From the NCBI RefSeq assembly GCF_903645315.1, contig NZ_CAHJXL010000001.1, positions 1,912,001 through 1,976,000 of the forward strand: a stretch of DNA of 64,000 bases, given 5' to 3'. The position numbers and the translations under genes are program-made. Source of the stretch: Victivallis sp. Marseille-Q1083. GTDB taxonomy: Bacteria > Verrucomicrobiota > Lentisphaeria > Victivallales > Victivallaceae. Under the pieces are notes generated by a model. The model was not told the origin of the DNA and ran no database searches. It worked only from the letters and a program-made list of their open reading frames with translations. Position 1 is the first letter of the stretch. Every line of letters starts with the position of its first letter. Positions 1 through 7,711 of this stretch are shown in pieces.

Positions 1-389
1 TCCGCCGCCATCATCAGTGCCACCTGCTCTTTGCTGGCGCTGCCGCTGCCGACCGCCGCTTTTTTGGCCCGCCGCGGCGAATAGGCGTAAACCGGGATTT
101 CCCGTTCCGCCAGGACTGCCAGAATCGCACCGCGGGCCATGCCGAGGATGATTGCCGTCCCGGCATTGCGGCCGACGAACGGCTCTTCGATCGAAGCGGC
201 GTCCGGCTGAAAGGCCGCCGTCAGTTCACGGATGCCGCCGGCCAGCCGCCGGAGGCATTCCGTATGCGGCAGGCCGGGCCGGTTGGCGATCACTCCGCAG
301 TCGATGACGCGGAAACGGCTGCTGTCGCCGAATTCGACGACGCCGTAACCGGTGGTCCGGATGGCCGGGTCTATGCCGAGAATGATCAC
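1..389 (-). CDS. ruvC: Holliday junction endonuclease RuvC (C-terminal part outside window)
   Basis: RuvC resolves Holliday junctions made during recombination and repair, working with RuvAB. The first 129 codons are visible. They open with the RNase H-like strand carrying the first catalytic Asp (LGIDPA, D7), then TGYGVV, and then the second acidic residue in SIEEPF (about E68). The stretch VGSGSASKEQV matches the family pattern before the later catalytic residues, which lie outside the window. The start chosen is a GTG 9 bases after the yebC stop; the reading frame gives the canonical N-terminus from there. The yebC-ruvC order on one strand is common in bacteria and supports the call. The family assignment is secure, but completeness of the C-terminus cannot be judged. 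Confidence 0.93.
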   Translation of the reverse strand, partial: MIILGIDPAIRTTGYGVVEFGDSSRFRVIDCGVIANRPGLPHTECLRRLAGGIRELTAAFQPDAASIEEPFVGRNAGTAIILGMARGAILAVLAEREIPVYAYSPRRAKKAAVGSGSASKEQVALMMAA

Positions 390-398
390 GGCGCCGGC

Positions 399-1154
399 TT
401 ACTCTTCTTCGAGCTGGTCGGCGATTTCGTCGGCAATCTCGAAGTTGGCGGTTACCATCTGGACGTCGTCGAGCTCTTCGAGCCGGTCGACCAGCTTCAG
501 GATCTGCTGGGCGGTGTGAATATCTTTGATTTCGACGGTGGTGTCGGCTTTGCGGGTGATTTCCGCTTCATCGGTGGCGACCTTGGCGTCGGCGAGCGCC
601 TGAGCGATCGCTTCGAAGGCCTCGGGGGCCGCCCAGATTTCCGCCACGCCGTCTTCGACGTCGATATCGTCGGCACCGGCGTCCAGCACGATATCCATCA
701 ATTTATCCTCGTCGGCGTTGTCGCCGGAAATGACGAAATGGCTCAGCCGCTTGAACATCCAGCCGACGGCGCCGGCCGCCGCCAGATTGCCGTTGCTGCG
801 ATCCAGCGTTGTGCGCACTTCGCTGATCGAACGGTTGCGGTTGTCGGTCAGGCATTCGATCAGCAGCGCCACGCCGCCGGGCGCATAGCCTTCATAGAGA
901 ATTTCTTCGAAAGTGACGTCGCCGAGTTCGCCGAGTCCTTTTTTGATCGCGCGGTCGATGTTGGTATTCGGCATGTTGGCGGCACGGGCCGCCGTCAGGG
1001 CCGAGCGCAGCCGGGGGTTGGCGTTGGCATCGCCGCCGCCCATTTTGGCCGCGACCATAATTTCCTTGGCGAGGCGGGAAAAGATTTTACCCCGTTTCTT
1101 GTCGGTGGCGTCTTTCTTATGTTTAATGTTCGCCCATTTACTGTGTCCGGACAT
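399..1154 (-). CDS. yebC: YebC/PmpR family protein
   Basis: The 251-residue product has the family's signature start (MSGHSKWANIKHKK) and the usual length of about 240-250 residues. YebC/PmpR proteins were first annotated as transcriptional regulators; more recent work on relatives links them to relief of ribosome stalling, so the exact role here is open. Three-domain architecture is implied by the N-terminal basic helices, the central region with the glycine-rich ALLIECLTDN segment, and the acidic C-terminus ending in QLEEE. The gene lies directly upstream of ruvC and is probably cotranscribed. A TTGCAG-17-TAATTT promoter lies about 45 bases upstream on the same strand. Start ATG 1154 has a purine-rich AGAGG just before it. 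Confidence 0.96.
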   Translation of the reverse strand: MSGHSKWANIKHKKDATDKKRGKIFSRLAKEIMVAAKMGGGDANANPRLRSALTAARAANMPNTNIDRAIKKGLGELGDVTFEEILYEGYAPGGVALLIECLTDNRNRSISEVRTTLDRSNGNLAAAGAVGWMFKRLSHFVISGDNADEDKLMDIVLDAGADDIDVEDGVAEIWAAPEAFEAIAQALADAKVATDEAEITRKADTTVEIKDIHTAQQILKLVDRLEELDDVQMVTANFEIADEIADQLEEE

Positions 1155-1197
1155 GACAAACCTCTTTTTTGTTTATTTTTTTTACGTATATTCCATT

Positions 1198-1226
1198 AAA
1201 TTACAGCCACATGCCGTTTTCTGCAA
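1198..1226 (-). promoter_or_regulatory. putative sigma-70 promoter for yebC-ruvC
   Basis: Read on the minus strand, TTGCAG (1221-1226) and TAATTT (1198-1203) are separated by exactly 17 bases. The site lies about 45 bases upstream of the yebC start and is divergent from the promoter of the next gene. Prediction by eye only. Confidence 0.5.
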
Positions 1227-1255
1227 GTATGGAACAATAATTTTTGTTTCCGCTC

Positions 1256-1284
1256 TTGCAACTTCCGGGCGATGCGTCTATTTT
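1256..1284 (+). promoter_or_regulatory. putative sigma-70 promoter for the DUF4404 gene
   Basis: TTGCAA (1256-1261) and TATTTT (1279-1284) are 17 bases apart, 50 bases before the ATG at 1334. Prediction by eye only. Confidence 0.45.
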
Positions 1285-1333
1285 TCTGATACGAGAGCTT
1301 GGAATGAGCAGTAATCAGACAGGAGGTGAAAAT

Positions 1334-1582
1334 ATGCCGCTGGATACTTTGAAAAAACTGGAAGAATCGGTGACCGCCCTGGCCGATGTGCCGGGCGAAA
1401 AAAAGGCGCAGTTGTTGACGCTGCTGGCCGAATTGCGCCGGGAGGCGGTCGAACAGGACGGACGGATGCCGGAGACCTCGGATGAATTGCGTTCGACGGT
1501 CCGGGAATTCGAGGTGACCCATCCGGAACTGGTGGCGTTGACCAACCGGGTGTGCATGATGCTGGCCAATATCGGCATTTGA
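1334..1582 (+). CDS. DUF4404 family small protein
   Basis: This is an 82-residue soluble protein, mostly helical and charged. Its C-terminus (REFEVTHPELVALTNRV then ANIGI) follows the pattern I associate with DUF4404 proteins, which end with FE-x-x-HP and a terminal GI. Function of the family is not established. The start chosen is the ATG preceded by a strong ribosome binding site (AGGAGGTG, 1321-1328); the frame is open further upstream, but no comparable site exists there. It sits between the divergent yebC-ruvC pair and frr, with its own predicted promoter. No signal peptide or membrane segment is seen. Confidence 0.8.
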   Translation: MPLDTLKKLEESVTALADVPGEKKAQLLTLLAELRREAVEQDGRMPETSDELRSTVREFEVTHPELVALTNRVCMMLANIGI

Positions 1583-1597
1583 AACGGGCAAACCTGC

Positions 1598-1626
1598 TTG
1601 AAATTTGACGTATTCGGTTCTACATT
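1598..1626 (+). promoter_or_regulatory. putative sigma-70 promoter for frr
   Basis: TTGAAA (1598-1603) and TACATT (1621-1626) are separated by 17 bases, immediately after the DUF4404 gene and 70 bases before the frr start. Confidence 0.5.
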
Positions 1627-1695
1627 TTCCGTGGAAAACAAAATGTCAAAGGAAACATCAGGAAACAACGGTTTAAAACCCCGGAGGAAAACATC

Positions 1696-2265
1696 ATGAG
1701 CGAAAGCAACATTTCGGAATTGCTCCCCCAGTTGAAAGCACATATGGCCAAAGCCGAAGAGGCGATGCGGCACGATTTTGCCGCAGTCCGGACCGGCAAG
1801 GCCTCTCCGGCGCTGGTCGAAGGCATTCTGGTCGATTATTACGGCGCGCCGACCCGGCTGCGCGATCTGGCCAATATCAGCGCACCGGAAGCGCGGCTGC
1901 TGACAATCCAGCCGTACGATATTTCGGCGGTGCATGCCATTGAAAAAGCCATCATCGCCTCCAACCTGGGCATCATGCCGAACAGTGACGGCAAAATTCT
2001 GCGGCTGCCGATTCCGGAATTGAGCGAAGAGCGCCGCATCGCTCTGGTCAAACAGGTCAAACAGCGGGCCGAAGAGGGCAAAGTGGCGATCCGCAATCTG
2101 CGCCGCGACGCCAACGACAGCGCCAAGAAAGCCCAGAAGGGCGGTGAATTGACCGAAGATGAACTCAAAAAACTACTCGACGACATCCAGAAGCTGACCG
2201 ACCGCAGCATTGAAGATATCGACAAGTCGGTCGCTTCGAAGGAAAAGGAATTGATGAGCATTTGA
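1696..2265 (+). CDS. frr: Ribosome recycling factor
   Basis: RRF splits post-termination ribosomes together with EF-G in the cytoplasm. The product is 189 residues, close to the usual 185. The conserved segments are visible: the N-terminal helix, the VRTGKASPALVE motif, the domain with YYGAPTRL, QPYDISAVHAIEKAI, the LSEERR stretch and the C-terminal helix with IRNLRRDAND. The start ATG is preceded by CCGGAGGAAAACATC, a good ribosome binding site. The usual neighbours tsf/pyrH are not present; instead it follows a DUF4404 gene and precedes a small unknown gene. Confidence 0.98.
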   Translation: MSESNISELLPQLKAHMAKAEEAMRHDFAAVRTGKASPALVEGILVDYYGAPTRLRDLANISAPEARLLTIQPYDISAVHAIEKAIIASNLGIMPNSDGKILRLPIPELSEERRIALVKQVKQRAEEGKVAIRNLRRDANDSAKKAQKGGELTEDELKKLLDDIQKLTDRSIEDIDKSVASKEKELMSI

Positions 2266-2304
2266 TTGCCCGGAAATTCATTCGTTCCTTGAGCGGTAAA
2301 AATC

Positions 2305-2725
2305 ATGAAGAAAATCAAGCTCCGGACTCCGACGGCCGGGGCTTTGCTTTTTCGAAACTGAAAACGATGTCGTTCCGCCCCGCCGGATCGTCTCCGGTAT
2401 GGCTCGGGGCGAACTGTACTATCGGGCGGCTCTGTTGTCCGGTGAGGTGAATTTCCGGTTTGTCGCGCTGTACGCCGCCGGCAATCTGTTGAAATTGATC
2501 GATCCGGAGGCCGCCGATATCTATTACCGGCAAATCTGCGATCTGCGTCCCTGTCCGCCGACGGGGCAGGCCGACGGACATCACTGGTTCCTGAAGGACT
2601 CCGGGGCGCTGGCGCAAATTTTTCAACGTCGCGAATATCCGTCCGCCGCTGCGGTGACGGCAATTGCCGAAGCGGTCGAAGAGGAATTGAAAACCGCCGG
2701 GCCGGAGCCGGCGGCGGCGCGATAA
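2305..2725 (+). pseudogene. Small unknown gene with an apparent +1 frameshift
   Basis: An ATG at 2305 opens a short frame (MKKIKLRTPTAGALLF) that stops at 2359-2361. The next frame is open from 2309 to the stop at 2723-2725 but has no ATG, GTG or TTG before 2399, although its peptide upstream of that point (FETENDVVPPRRIVSG, then MARGELYY) looks like real protein. Joining the frames at the five-T run 2348-2352 gives one product of about 139 residues. The most economical explanations are one extra T in that run (mutation or assembly error) or a programmed +1 shift. If neither is true, a 108-residue protein starting at 2399 remains. I do not recognise the family; the C-terminus is Ala/Glu-rich and no membrane segment is visible. 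It follows frr by 40 bases and may be cotranscribed. Confidence 0.55.
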
Positions 2726-2751
2726 AATGCGGCGATTCACCGTTGGAAAGG

Positions 2752-2780
2752 TTGCTTTTATTTCCCGGCTGCGGTATTGT
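2752..2780 (+). promoter_or_regulatory. putative sigma-70 promoter for the antiporter gene
   Basis: TTGCTT (2752-2757) and TATTGT (2775-2780) are separated by 17 bases; the coding start is 37 bases further on. Confidence 0.45.
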
Positions 2781-2816
2781 TATGGATTGGACACGAACTG
2801 ATAGCTCCGGAGAAAA

Positions 2817-4808
2817 ATGTCATCGATTGCCAACGATATTCTGATGGTGGTTCTGGCCGGCCTGGCTGGCGGACTGCTCGCCCGCGTTTTCCGGCAGCCG
2901 CTGATTCTCGGCTATATCCTGGCCGGCGTGCTGGTCGGACCGTACACCACCGGCTTCAACGTCGATGTCGCCAACATTGAAAAATTGGCCGATATCGGGG
3001 CGGCGCTGCTGTTGTTTTCGCTTGGGCTGGAGTTTCCGCTGCGCAGTTTGAAGCCGATCAGAAACATCGCTTTTACCGGGACGTTGATTCAGGTTGGATT
3101 GACCTTCCTGTACGGCGCCGTCCTCGCCAGATTGTTCGGATTTGCCTGGATGCCGGCTTTCTGGTTTGCGACCGCCATCATCTCCAGCAGTACGGCGGTC
3201 ATTCTGAAAACCCTGAACAACCAGGGGCACGCCGAATCGCTGTCCGGCCGGATCATGCTCGGCATGTCCATCGTTCAGGATTTGTCGGTCATTCCGGTGA
3301 TGATTCTTCTGAGCAACATCAGCCAGGTGCATGAATTCAGCGCCAACCTGCTGCTGGCGGTCGGCCGGCCGGTCTGGTATTCGGTGATCTTCGTGCTGAC
3401 GATGGCGATCGTCGGTTCGCGGCTGACCACCTATCTGCTCGGCTGGGTCGCCCGGCTGAACTCCCGGGAGCTGTTTCTGCTGACGATTACCGTGCTCGGA
3501 CTGGGGGTCGGCTATCTCACCCAACTGTTCGGGTTGTCGTTCGCCTTCGGCGCGTTCATCAGCGGCATGGTACTCAGCGAGTCGGATTACAGCCAGCGGG
3601 CGTTGAGTGAGCTGGTGCCGGTCCGCGATTTGTTCGCCTTGCTGTTTTTCGTTTCGGTCGGCATGCTGTTCGATCCGTTTTACCTGTTCGGCCATTTCCG
3701 GCTGGTCATCGGCATCATGCTGCTGGCGGTTTTCGGCCGCGGACTCATCCTGGCGGCCATCAGTTACGTGCTGGGCTATCGTCGGGTGGTGCCGCTGGCG
3801 CTCTTTTTCGGCATGCTGCCGATTTCGGAGATCGCGTTCGTGCTGATCCAGACCGGCGCTTCGATCGGCGCATTCGACAAGGAACTCTATTCCCTGATCC
3901 TCTGCGCCGTCGTCACCTCGATGCTGATCGGTCCGCTGCTGGCCAATCTGACCGCGCCGGTTTACCGGCGGTTTCAGAAGCATGGCAAAGAGCCGCCGCC
4001 CGCCGTCGTCAATCAGGAAGAGGGCGAATTGACCGGCCATGTGGTGGTTACCGGGACGAACGATTATATTCCACTGCTGGCCGAAGCGCTGTGCGTCATC
4101 AAGCTGAAGCACGTCTTCATCGTGCCGGAATATGCACTGTTCTGTCAATTGAAAAGTCTCGGCGCGGCGGTGATTTTCGGCGATCCGCTGCTGGAATCGG
4201 TGCAGCGGGCGGCCCGGGTTTCCTATGCCCGGCTGATGCTGGTGACCAACACCAGTTTTCCGGAAGTGCGGCGGATCATAGAAATCGGCCGGGAACAGAA
4301 TATCGCGCTGCCGATCGTCGCCCAGGCCAATGAGACCGAGATGGAGGTTAAAATCAGCCGGTTGCCGGTCAAGGAGGTCGTGCAGCCCCACCGGGAGGCG
4401 ATGGTCGAAATGCTCCGCCAGATTCTGCTGCATTTGAATATCGATGCCTTGGAAATCCAGCATTATCTGGATTTGCTGCGCCATACGTTTCAAAGCGGCG
4501 GCACGCAGCGCGGCGACGGCATTCCCTATTCCGAACTGGCCGGTTTGTTCAATACCGCCTTTCTGCCGGTGGCTCCGGACAGTGAATTGAACGGCTGTTC
4601 CCTGCGCAACTCCCGGATTCGCGAGAATTATTCCGTTTCAGTTATCGGCGTGGTGCGCGGCGGCGAACTCGATTCCGCGGTCTCTGCCGACTATGTTTTT
4701 GAGCCCGGCGACAAGATCGTCGTCATGGGCAGATTGAAGGATTGTGAAGCATTCATTACCGCCAATTCCGGCGAACCATTGAACCCGGCGGACGCTCTGC
4801 CCGCATGA
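2817..4808 (+). CDS. CPA2 family cation:proton antiporter with RCK-like domain (YbaL/KefB type)
   Basis: The 663-residue inner-membrane protein has about 12 hydrophobic segments in residues 5-390. They include the CPA2 signatures GYILAGVLVGPYTTGF near the N-terminus, LLLFSLGLEFPL, and the SSSTAVILKTL segment. After residue 400 comes a cytoplasmic Rossmann-like region (TrkA-N position), whose nucleotide-binding loop is degenerate (VVVTGTNDYIPLL instead of GxGxxG). A TrkA-C like domain closes the protein (VSVIGVVRGGEL through DKIVVMGRL). Family members exchange K+ or Na+ for H+ and are gated by ligands; which ion this one moves cannot be read from sequence. The ATG at 2817 follows CCGGAGAAA. 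The malic enzyme gene begins 20 bases downstream and is probably cotranscribed. Confidence 0.9.
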   Translation: MSSIANDILMVVLAGLAGGLLARVFRQPLILGYILAGVLVGPYTTGFNVDVANIEKLADIGAALLLFSLGLEFPLRSLKPIRNIAFTGTLIQVGLTFLYGAVLARLFGFAWMPAFWFATAIISSSTAVILKTLNNQGHAESLSGRIMLGMSIVQDLSVIPVMILLSNISQVHEFSANLLLAVGRPVWYSVIFVLTMAIVGSRLTTYLLGWVARLNSRELFLLTITVLGLGVGYLTQLFGLSFAFGAFISGMVLSESDYSQRALSELVPVRDLFALLFFVSVGMLFDPFYLFGHFRLVIGIMLLAVFGRGLILAAISYVLGYRRVVPLALFFGMLPISEIAFVLIQTGASIGAFDKELYSLILCAVVTSMLIGPLLANLTAPVYRRFQKHGKEPPPAVVNQEEGELTGHVVVTGTNDYIPLLAEALCVIKLKHVFIVPEYALFCQLKSLGAAVIFGDPLLESVQRAARVSYARLMLVTNTSFPEVRRIIEIGREQNIALPIVAQANETEMEVKISRLPVKEVVQPHREAMVEMLRQILLHLNIDALEIQHYLDLLRHTFQSGGTQRGDGIPYSELAGLFNTAFLPVAPDSELNGCSLRNSRIRENYSVSVIGVVRGGELDSAVSADYVFEPGDKIVVMGRLKDCEAFITANSGEPLNPADALPA

Positions 4809-4828
4809 ACCATTGAAAGGATTTGAGG

Positions 4829-6172
4829 ATGACCGACCACACCAGGAGTGACCAAGCGCCGCTCGACTATCATGAGAAACCCGTGCCGGGCAAAATTGCC
4901 GTGGTGCCGACCAAACCCTGCCGAACCCAGCAGGAACTGGCGATGGCCTACACGCCCGGCGTCGCCAAGCCCTGCCTGGCGATCAGGGAACAACCGGAAG
5001 CGGTCTGGAATTACACCAGCCGCGGCAACCTGGTCGCGGTGGTCAGCGACGGCACCGCGGTATTGGGCCTCGGCAACATCGGCCCGGAGGCCGGTTTGCC
5101 GGTGATGGAAGGCAAAGCGGTATTGTTCAAGCGGTTTGCCGACATCGACGCGGTGCCGTTGTGTCTCGGCAAGGTGTTCAACGACCGCAATCGCACCGAT
5201 GCGCAGAAAGTGATCGAAACGGTCGAACGTTTGGAGCCGACATTCGGCGGCATCAACCTCGAGGATATCGGTGCGCCGGCCTGTTTCGAAGTGGAAACCG
5301 TCCTGAAGTGGCGGATGAATATCCCGGTGTTCCATGACGACCAGCACGGCACGGCGATCATTTCGCTGGCGGCGATCCTGAATGCGCTGGAATTGACCGG
5401 CAAGCGGCTGGAGGAGTGCCGTTTCGTCATCAACGGCGCCGGTGCCGCCGGCATCAGTTGCAGCGAATTCTACATTACCGCCGGTGCCCGGCGGGAAAAT
5501 TTCCTGATGTGCGATTCGAAAGGGGTCATTCACGACGAACGGACTGACCTGACGCCGGAGAAACGCAAATTCGCGGTTCATACGGCGGCGCGCACTTTGG
5601 CCGATGCGTTGGTCGGCGCCGATATTTTTCTCGGTTTCTCGGTCGGCAACTGCGTGACCAAAGCGATGGTCGGCACGATGGCCAGGGGGCCGATCATCTT
5701 CGCGATGGCCAATCCGGTGCCGGAAATTTTCCCGGCCGATGCGCTGGAGGCCGGCGCCGCCGTTGTCGGCACCGGGCGGACCGATTTTCCGAACCAGATC
5801 AACAATGTCCTCGGTTTTCCGGGTATTTTCCGTGGCGCGCTCGATGTGCGCTCGACCGACATTACCGAGGGCATGAAGCTGGCCGCTTCGCGGGCGCTGG
5901 CGGCGCTGGCCTGCGAACCGGTGCCGGCGGATGTTTTCGCCGAACTGCGGATCGCTTATGAAGAGGATGCCGCCAACGGCGTGTTCGACGGCGAGATGCC
6001 GTTGAAGCGGAGCTATGTCATTCCGAAGCCGTTCGATTCCCGGGTGGTGCCGCGGGTGGCCCGCATGGTCGCCGAAGCGGCCATGGTCGAAGGCGTCGCC
6101 CGGATTGCCATTCCGGACCTCGACGCATATGAGCAGGCGGTCGCCGAACGGGTCAGACGCGCCAACCGTTGA
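4829..6172 (+). CDS. NAD(P)-dependent malic enzyme
   Basis: This is a 447-residue cytosolic enzyme converting malate to pyruvate and CO2 with reduction of NAD(P). The short form lacks the phosphotransacetylase domain found in MaeB. Visible are the N-terminal substrate segment (YTPGVAKPC), the [20 protein letters not shown] block, the metal-binding region [14 protein letters not shown] and FHDDQHGTA, and the NAD(P) loop [10 protein letters not shown]. The C-terminal [15 protein letters not shown] block is intact. The ATG at 4829 was preferred over a TTG six bases upstream because AAAGG lies at a good distance from it. Cofactor choice (NAD or NADP) is not decided here. A strong terminator follows at 6203-6240. 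Confidence 0.95.
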   Translation: MTDHTRSDQAPLDYHEKPVPGKIAVVPTKPCRTQQELAMAYTPGVAKPCLAIREQPEAVWNYTSRGNLVAVVSDGTAVLGLGNIGPEAGLPVMEGKAVLFKRFADIDAVPLCLGKVFNDRNRTDAQKVIETVERLEPTFGGINLEDIGAPACFEVETVLKWRMNIPVFHDDQHGTAIISLAAILNALELTGKRLEECRFVINGAGAAGISCSEFYITAGARRENFLMCDSKGVIHDERTDLTPEKRKFAVHTAARTLADALVGADIFLGFSVGNCVTKAMVGTMARGPIIFAMANPVPEIFPADALEAGAAVVGTGRTDFPNQINNVLGFPGIFRGALDVRSTDITEGMKLAASRALAALACEPVPADVFAELRIAYEEDAANGVFDGEMPLKRSYVIPKPFDSRVVPRVARMVAEAAMVEGVARIAIPDLDAYEQAVAERVRRANR

Positions 6173-6202
6173 GCAACGGAAGGCTGCCGGCGGAACCGGC
6201 AT

Positions 6203-6240
6203 AAAAAAAAAGCGGAACTTTGACCGGTTCCGCTTTTTTT
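6203..6240. terminator. Bidirectional Rho-independent terminator
   Basis: The arms AGCGGAAC and GTTCCGCT form the stem. A run of A precedes it and a run of T follows, so it works on both strands. It lies between the convergent malic enzyme gene and rpsU. Confidence 0.9.
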
Positions 6241-6261
6241 ATCGAGAAGACAGGGTGACAC

Positions 6262-6426
6262 TCAGTGACGACGCTGTTTTTCTTTGCGCTTGATTTCGCT
6301 GGGCTTCTCATAATGACGACGATTGCGCAGTTCTTTGAGCGTGCCTTCTTTGTCAAGCTTCTTTTTCAGCCGCCGCAGTGCGCGGTCGATCGCTTCACCT
6401 TTTTTGACGCGAACTTCCGTTTGCAT
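6262..6426 (-). CDS. rpsU: 30S ribosomal protein S21
   Basis: This short 54-residue basic protein starts [20 protein letters not shown] and continues with the family's [14 protein letters not shown] motif, ending in KEKQRRH. S21 belongs to the small ribosomal subunit platform and helps base-pairing of mRNA leaders with 16S rRNA. The start has a very strong ribosome binding site (AGGGGGTG). It lies 40 bases downstream of the sigma factor gene on the same strand, a reduced version of the rpsU-dnaG-rpoD macromolecular synthesis cluster known from other bacteria, here with order reversed and dnaG missing. A terminator follows. Confidence 0.95.
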   Translation of the reverse strand: MQTEVRVKKGEAIDRALRRLKKKLDKEGTLKELRNRRHYEKPSEIKRKEKQRRH

Positions 6427-6466
6427 GTGTATTCACCCCCTTTGCTTGCAGTTATGGATTGACGGT

Positions 6467-7507
6467 TTATTCACTGGCAAAGCCGGCTTCATCGGCCAGC
6501 AATGTCTTCAATTTGCTCAATGCCTGATTCTGGATCTGCCGGACCCGTTCACGGGTGCGGCCGATCGCCTGACTGACCTCCTCAAGCGTTCTGGCCCGGT
6601 AGCCGTCCAGGCCGAAACGCATTTTCAGGATCAGTTTTTCGCGGTCTTCGAGGTCCTCCAGCAAGTCGACCAGCCGGTCGACCGATTCGACATCGCCGAG
6701 CACCTGGTCCGGCGTCATCGTCCGGCGGTCCGGAATGATGTCCTGGAATTCGCCTTCCTCGCCCTGCTGGATCGGGTCCTGCAGCGAAAACGTCCGCAAA
6801 TCCGCCAGCCGTAGGCCGGCTACCGTCCGTTCGCTGAAATCCAGCCGTTCGGCAATTTCGGCATCGGTCGGCTCCCGGCCGAGTTCTTCGGCCAGTTTCA
6901 TCCGGACGGATTTGATTTTGTTGATCTTGCCGGCGGATTGCACCGGGATCCGGATCGTCCGGCTCTGGTTGGCCAGTGCCCGGCGCATCGACTGTTTGAT
7001 CCACCAGGCGGCATAGGAACTGAATTTGGCTCCTTTGGCCGGATCGAATTTTTCGACGGCCCGCATCAGGCCGATGTTTCCTTCGGAAATCAAATCGAGC
7101 AGCGGCAAGCCGAGGCCTTTGAAATCGTGGGCAATTTTGACCACCAGCCGCAGGTTCGCCTTGATCAACGTGGCCCGCGCTTCGTCATGCGCGTAATCGT
7201 CCACGCCGTGAATGGCTTCGGCCAGTTCGGCCTCTTCTTTTTTGCTTACCAGGGAAATCTGACCGATTTCGCCCATGTAGACTTTCATCGTATCGTTTTT
7301 GGAGCCGGCGCCGACTTTGGATTCCAGCGCGTTTTTGCGGGCAGTTTCTTTTTCCTGTTTGGTTTTGGGTTTGGCCTGCGCCGCAGCCGCGTCTTTCCGG
7401 CGGATTTTCAGCGTACGTTCCTTCTTGGTCGAGCTGATCAGTATCCCGGAAGGAGTCATCGATAAGCTCATTTCTTCTGATTCAGATACAAATTCTTCTT
7501 CAGTCAT
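6467..7507 (-). CDS. RNA polymerase sigma-70 family factor (RpoD/RpoS-like)
   Basis: The 346-residue product has the sigma-70 regions in order. Region 1.2 is [18 protein letters not shown]; region 2 runs from [11 protein letters not shown] through [14 protein letters not shown] and [17 protein letters not shown] (region 2.4); region 3 starts at SAGKINKI; region 4 holds [18 protein letters not shown], the -35 recognition helix. There is no recognisable region 1.1 and only a short charged N-terminus, so it could be a compact primary sigma or a group 2 sigma. The ATG at 7507 is preferred over one at 7609 because GGGAG precedes it and the upstream extension looks non-coding. A TTGACA-17-TATTGT promoter lies upstream. 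rpsU follows directly. Confidence 0.9.
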   Translation of the reverse strand: MTEEEFVSESEEMSLSMTPSGILISSTKKERTLKIRRKDAAAAQAKPKTKQEKETARKNALESKVGAGSKNDTMKVYMGEIGQISLVSKKEEAELAEAIHGVDDYAHDEARATLIKANLRLVVKIAHDFKGLGLPLLDLISEGNIGLMRAVEKFDPAKGAKFSSYAAWWIKQSMRRALANQSRTIRIPVQSAGKINKIKSVRMKLAEELGREPTDAEIAERLDFSERTVAGLRLADLRTFSLQDPIQQGEEGEFQDIIPDRRTMTPDQVLGDVESVDRLVDLLEDLEDREKLILKMRFGLDGYRARTLEEVSQAIGRTRERVRQIQNQALSKLKTLLADEAGFASE

Positions 7508-7637
7508 AACGTCTCCCGGACCATTAAAAAATAAATCGCGACCGCCTTGCCAGGCTTTTCGCGGATAAAAAACACATTTTTTCCCAAACCGGACTGTTAA
7601 AACCGCCACGGGCTCCTATATTAACCCAGGTTTTGAG

Positions 7638-7666
7638 ACAATAAGATACCCATATTGATTTGTCAA
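7638..7666 (-). promoter_or_regulatory. putative sigma-70 promoter for the sigma factor gene
   Basis: On the minus strand TTGACA (7661-7666) is followed after 17 bases by TATTGT (7638-7643). It has the best -35 box in the window, and lies in the AT-rich gap between the divergent sigma factor and mfd genes. Confidence 0.6.
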
Positions 7667-7711
7667 AATATAAAGATAGTTCATGATTGAAAAAAAGTCA
7701 AGTCCGAAGAC

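Noticed and set aside
2820-4493. 557-codon open frame opposite the antiporter gene
   Set aside because: Low-complexity Gln/Arg/Asp translation and no family signature; the antiporter has clear motifs.
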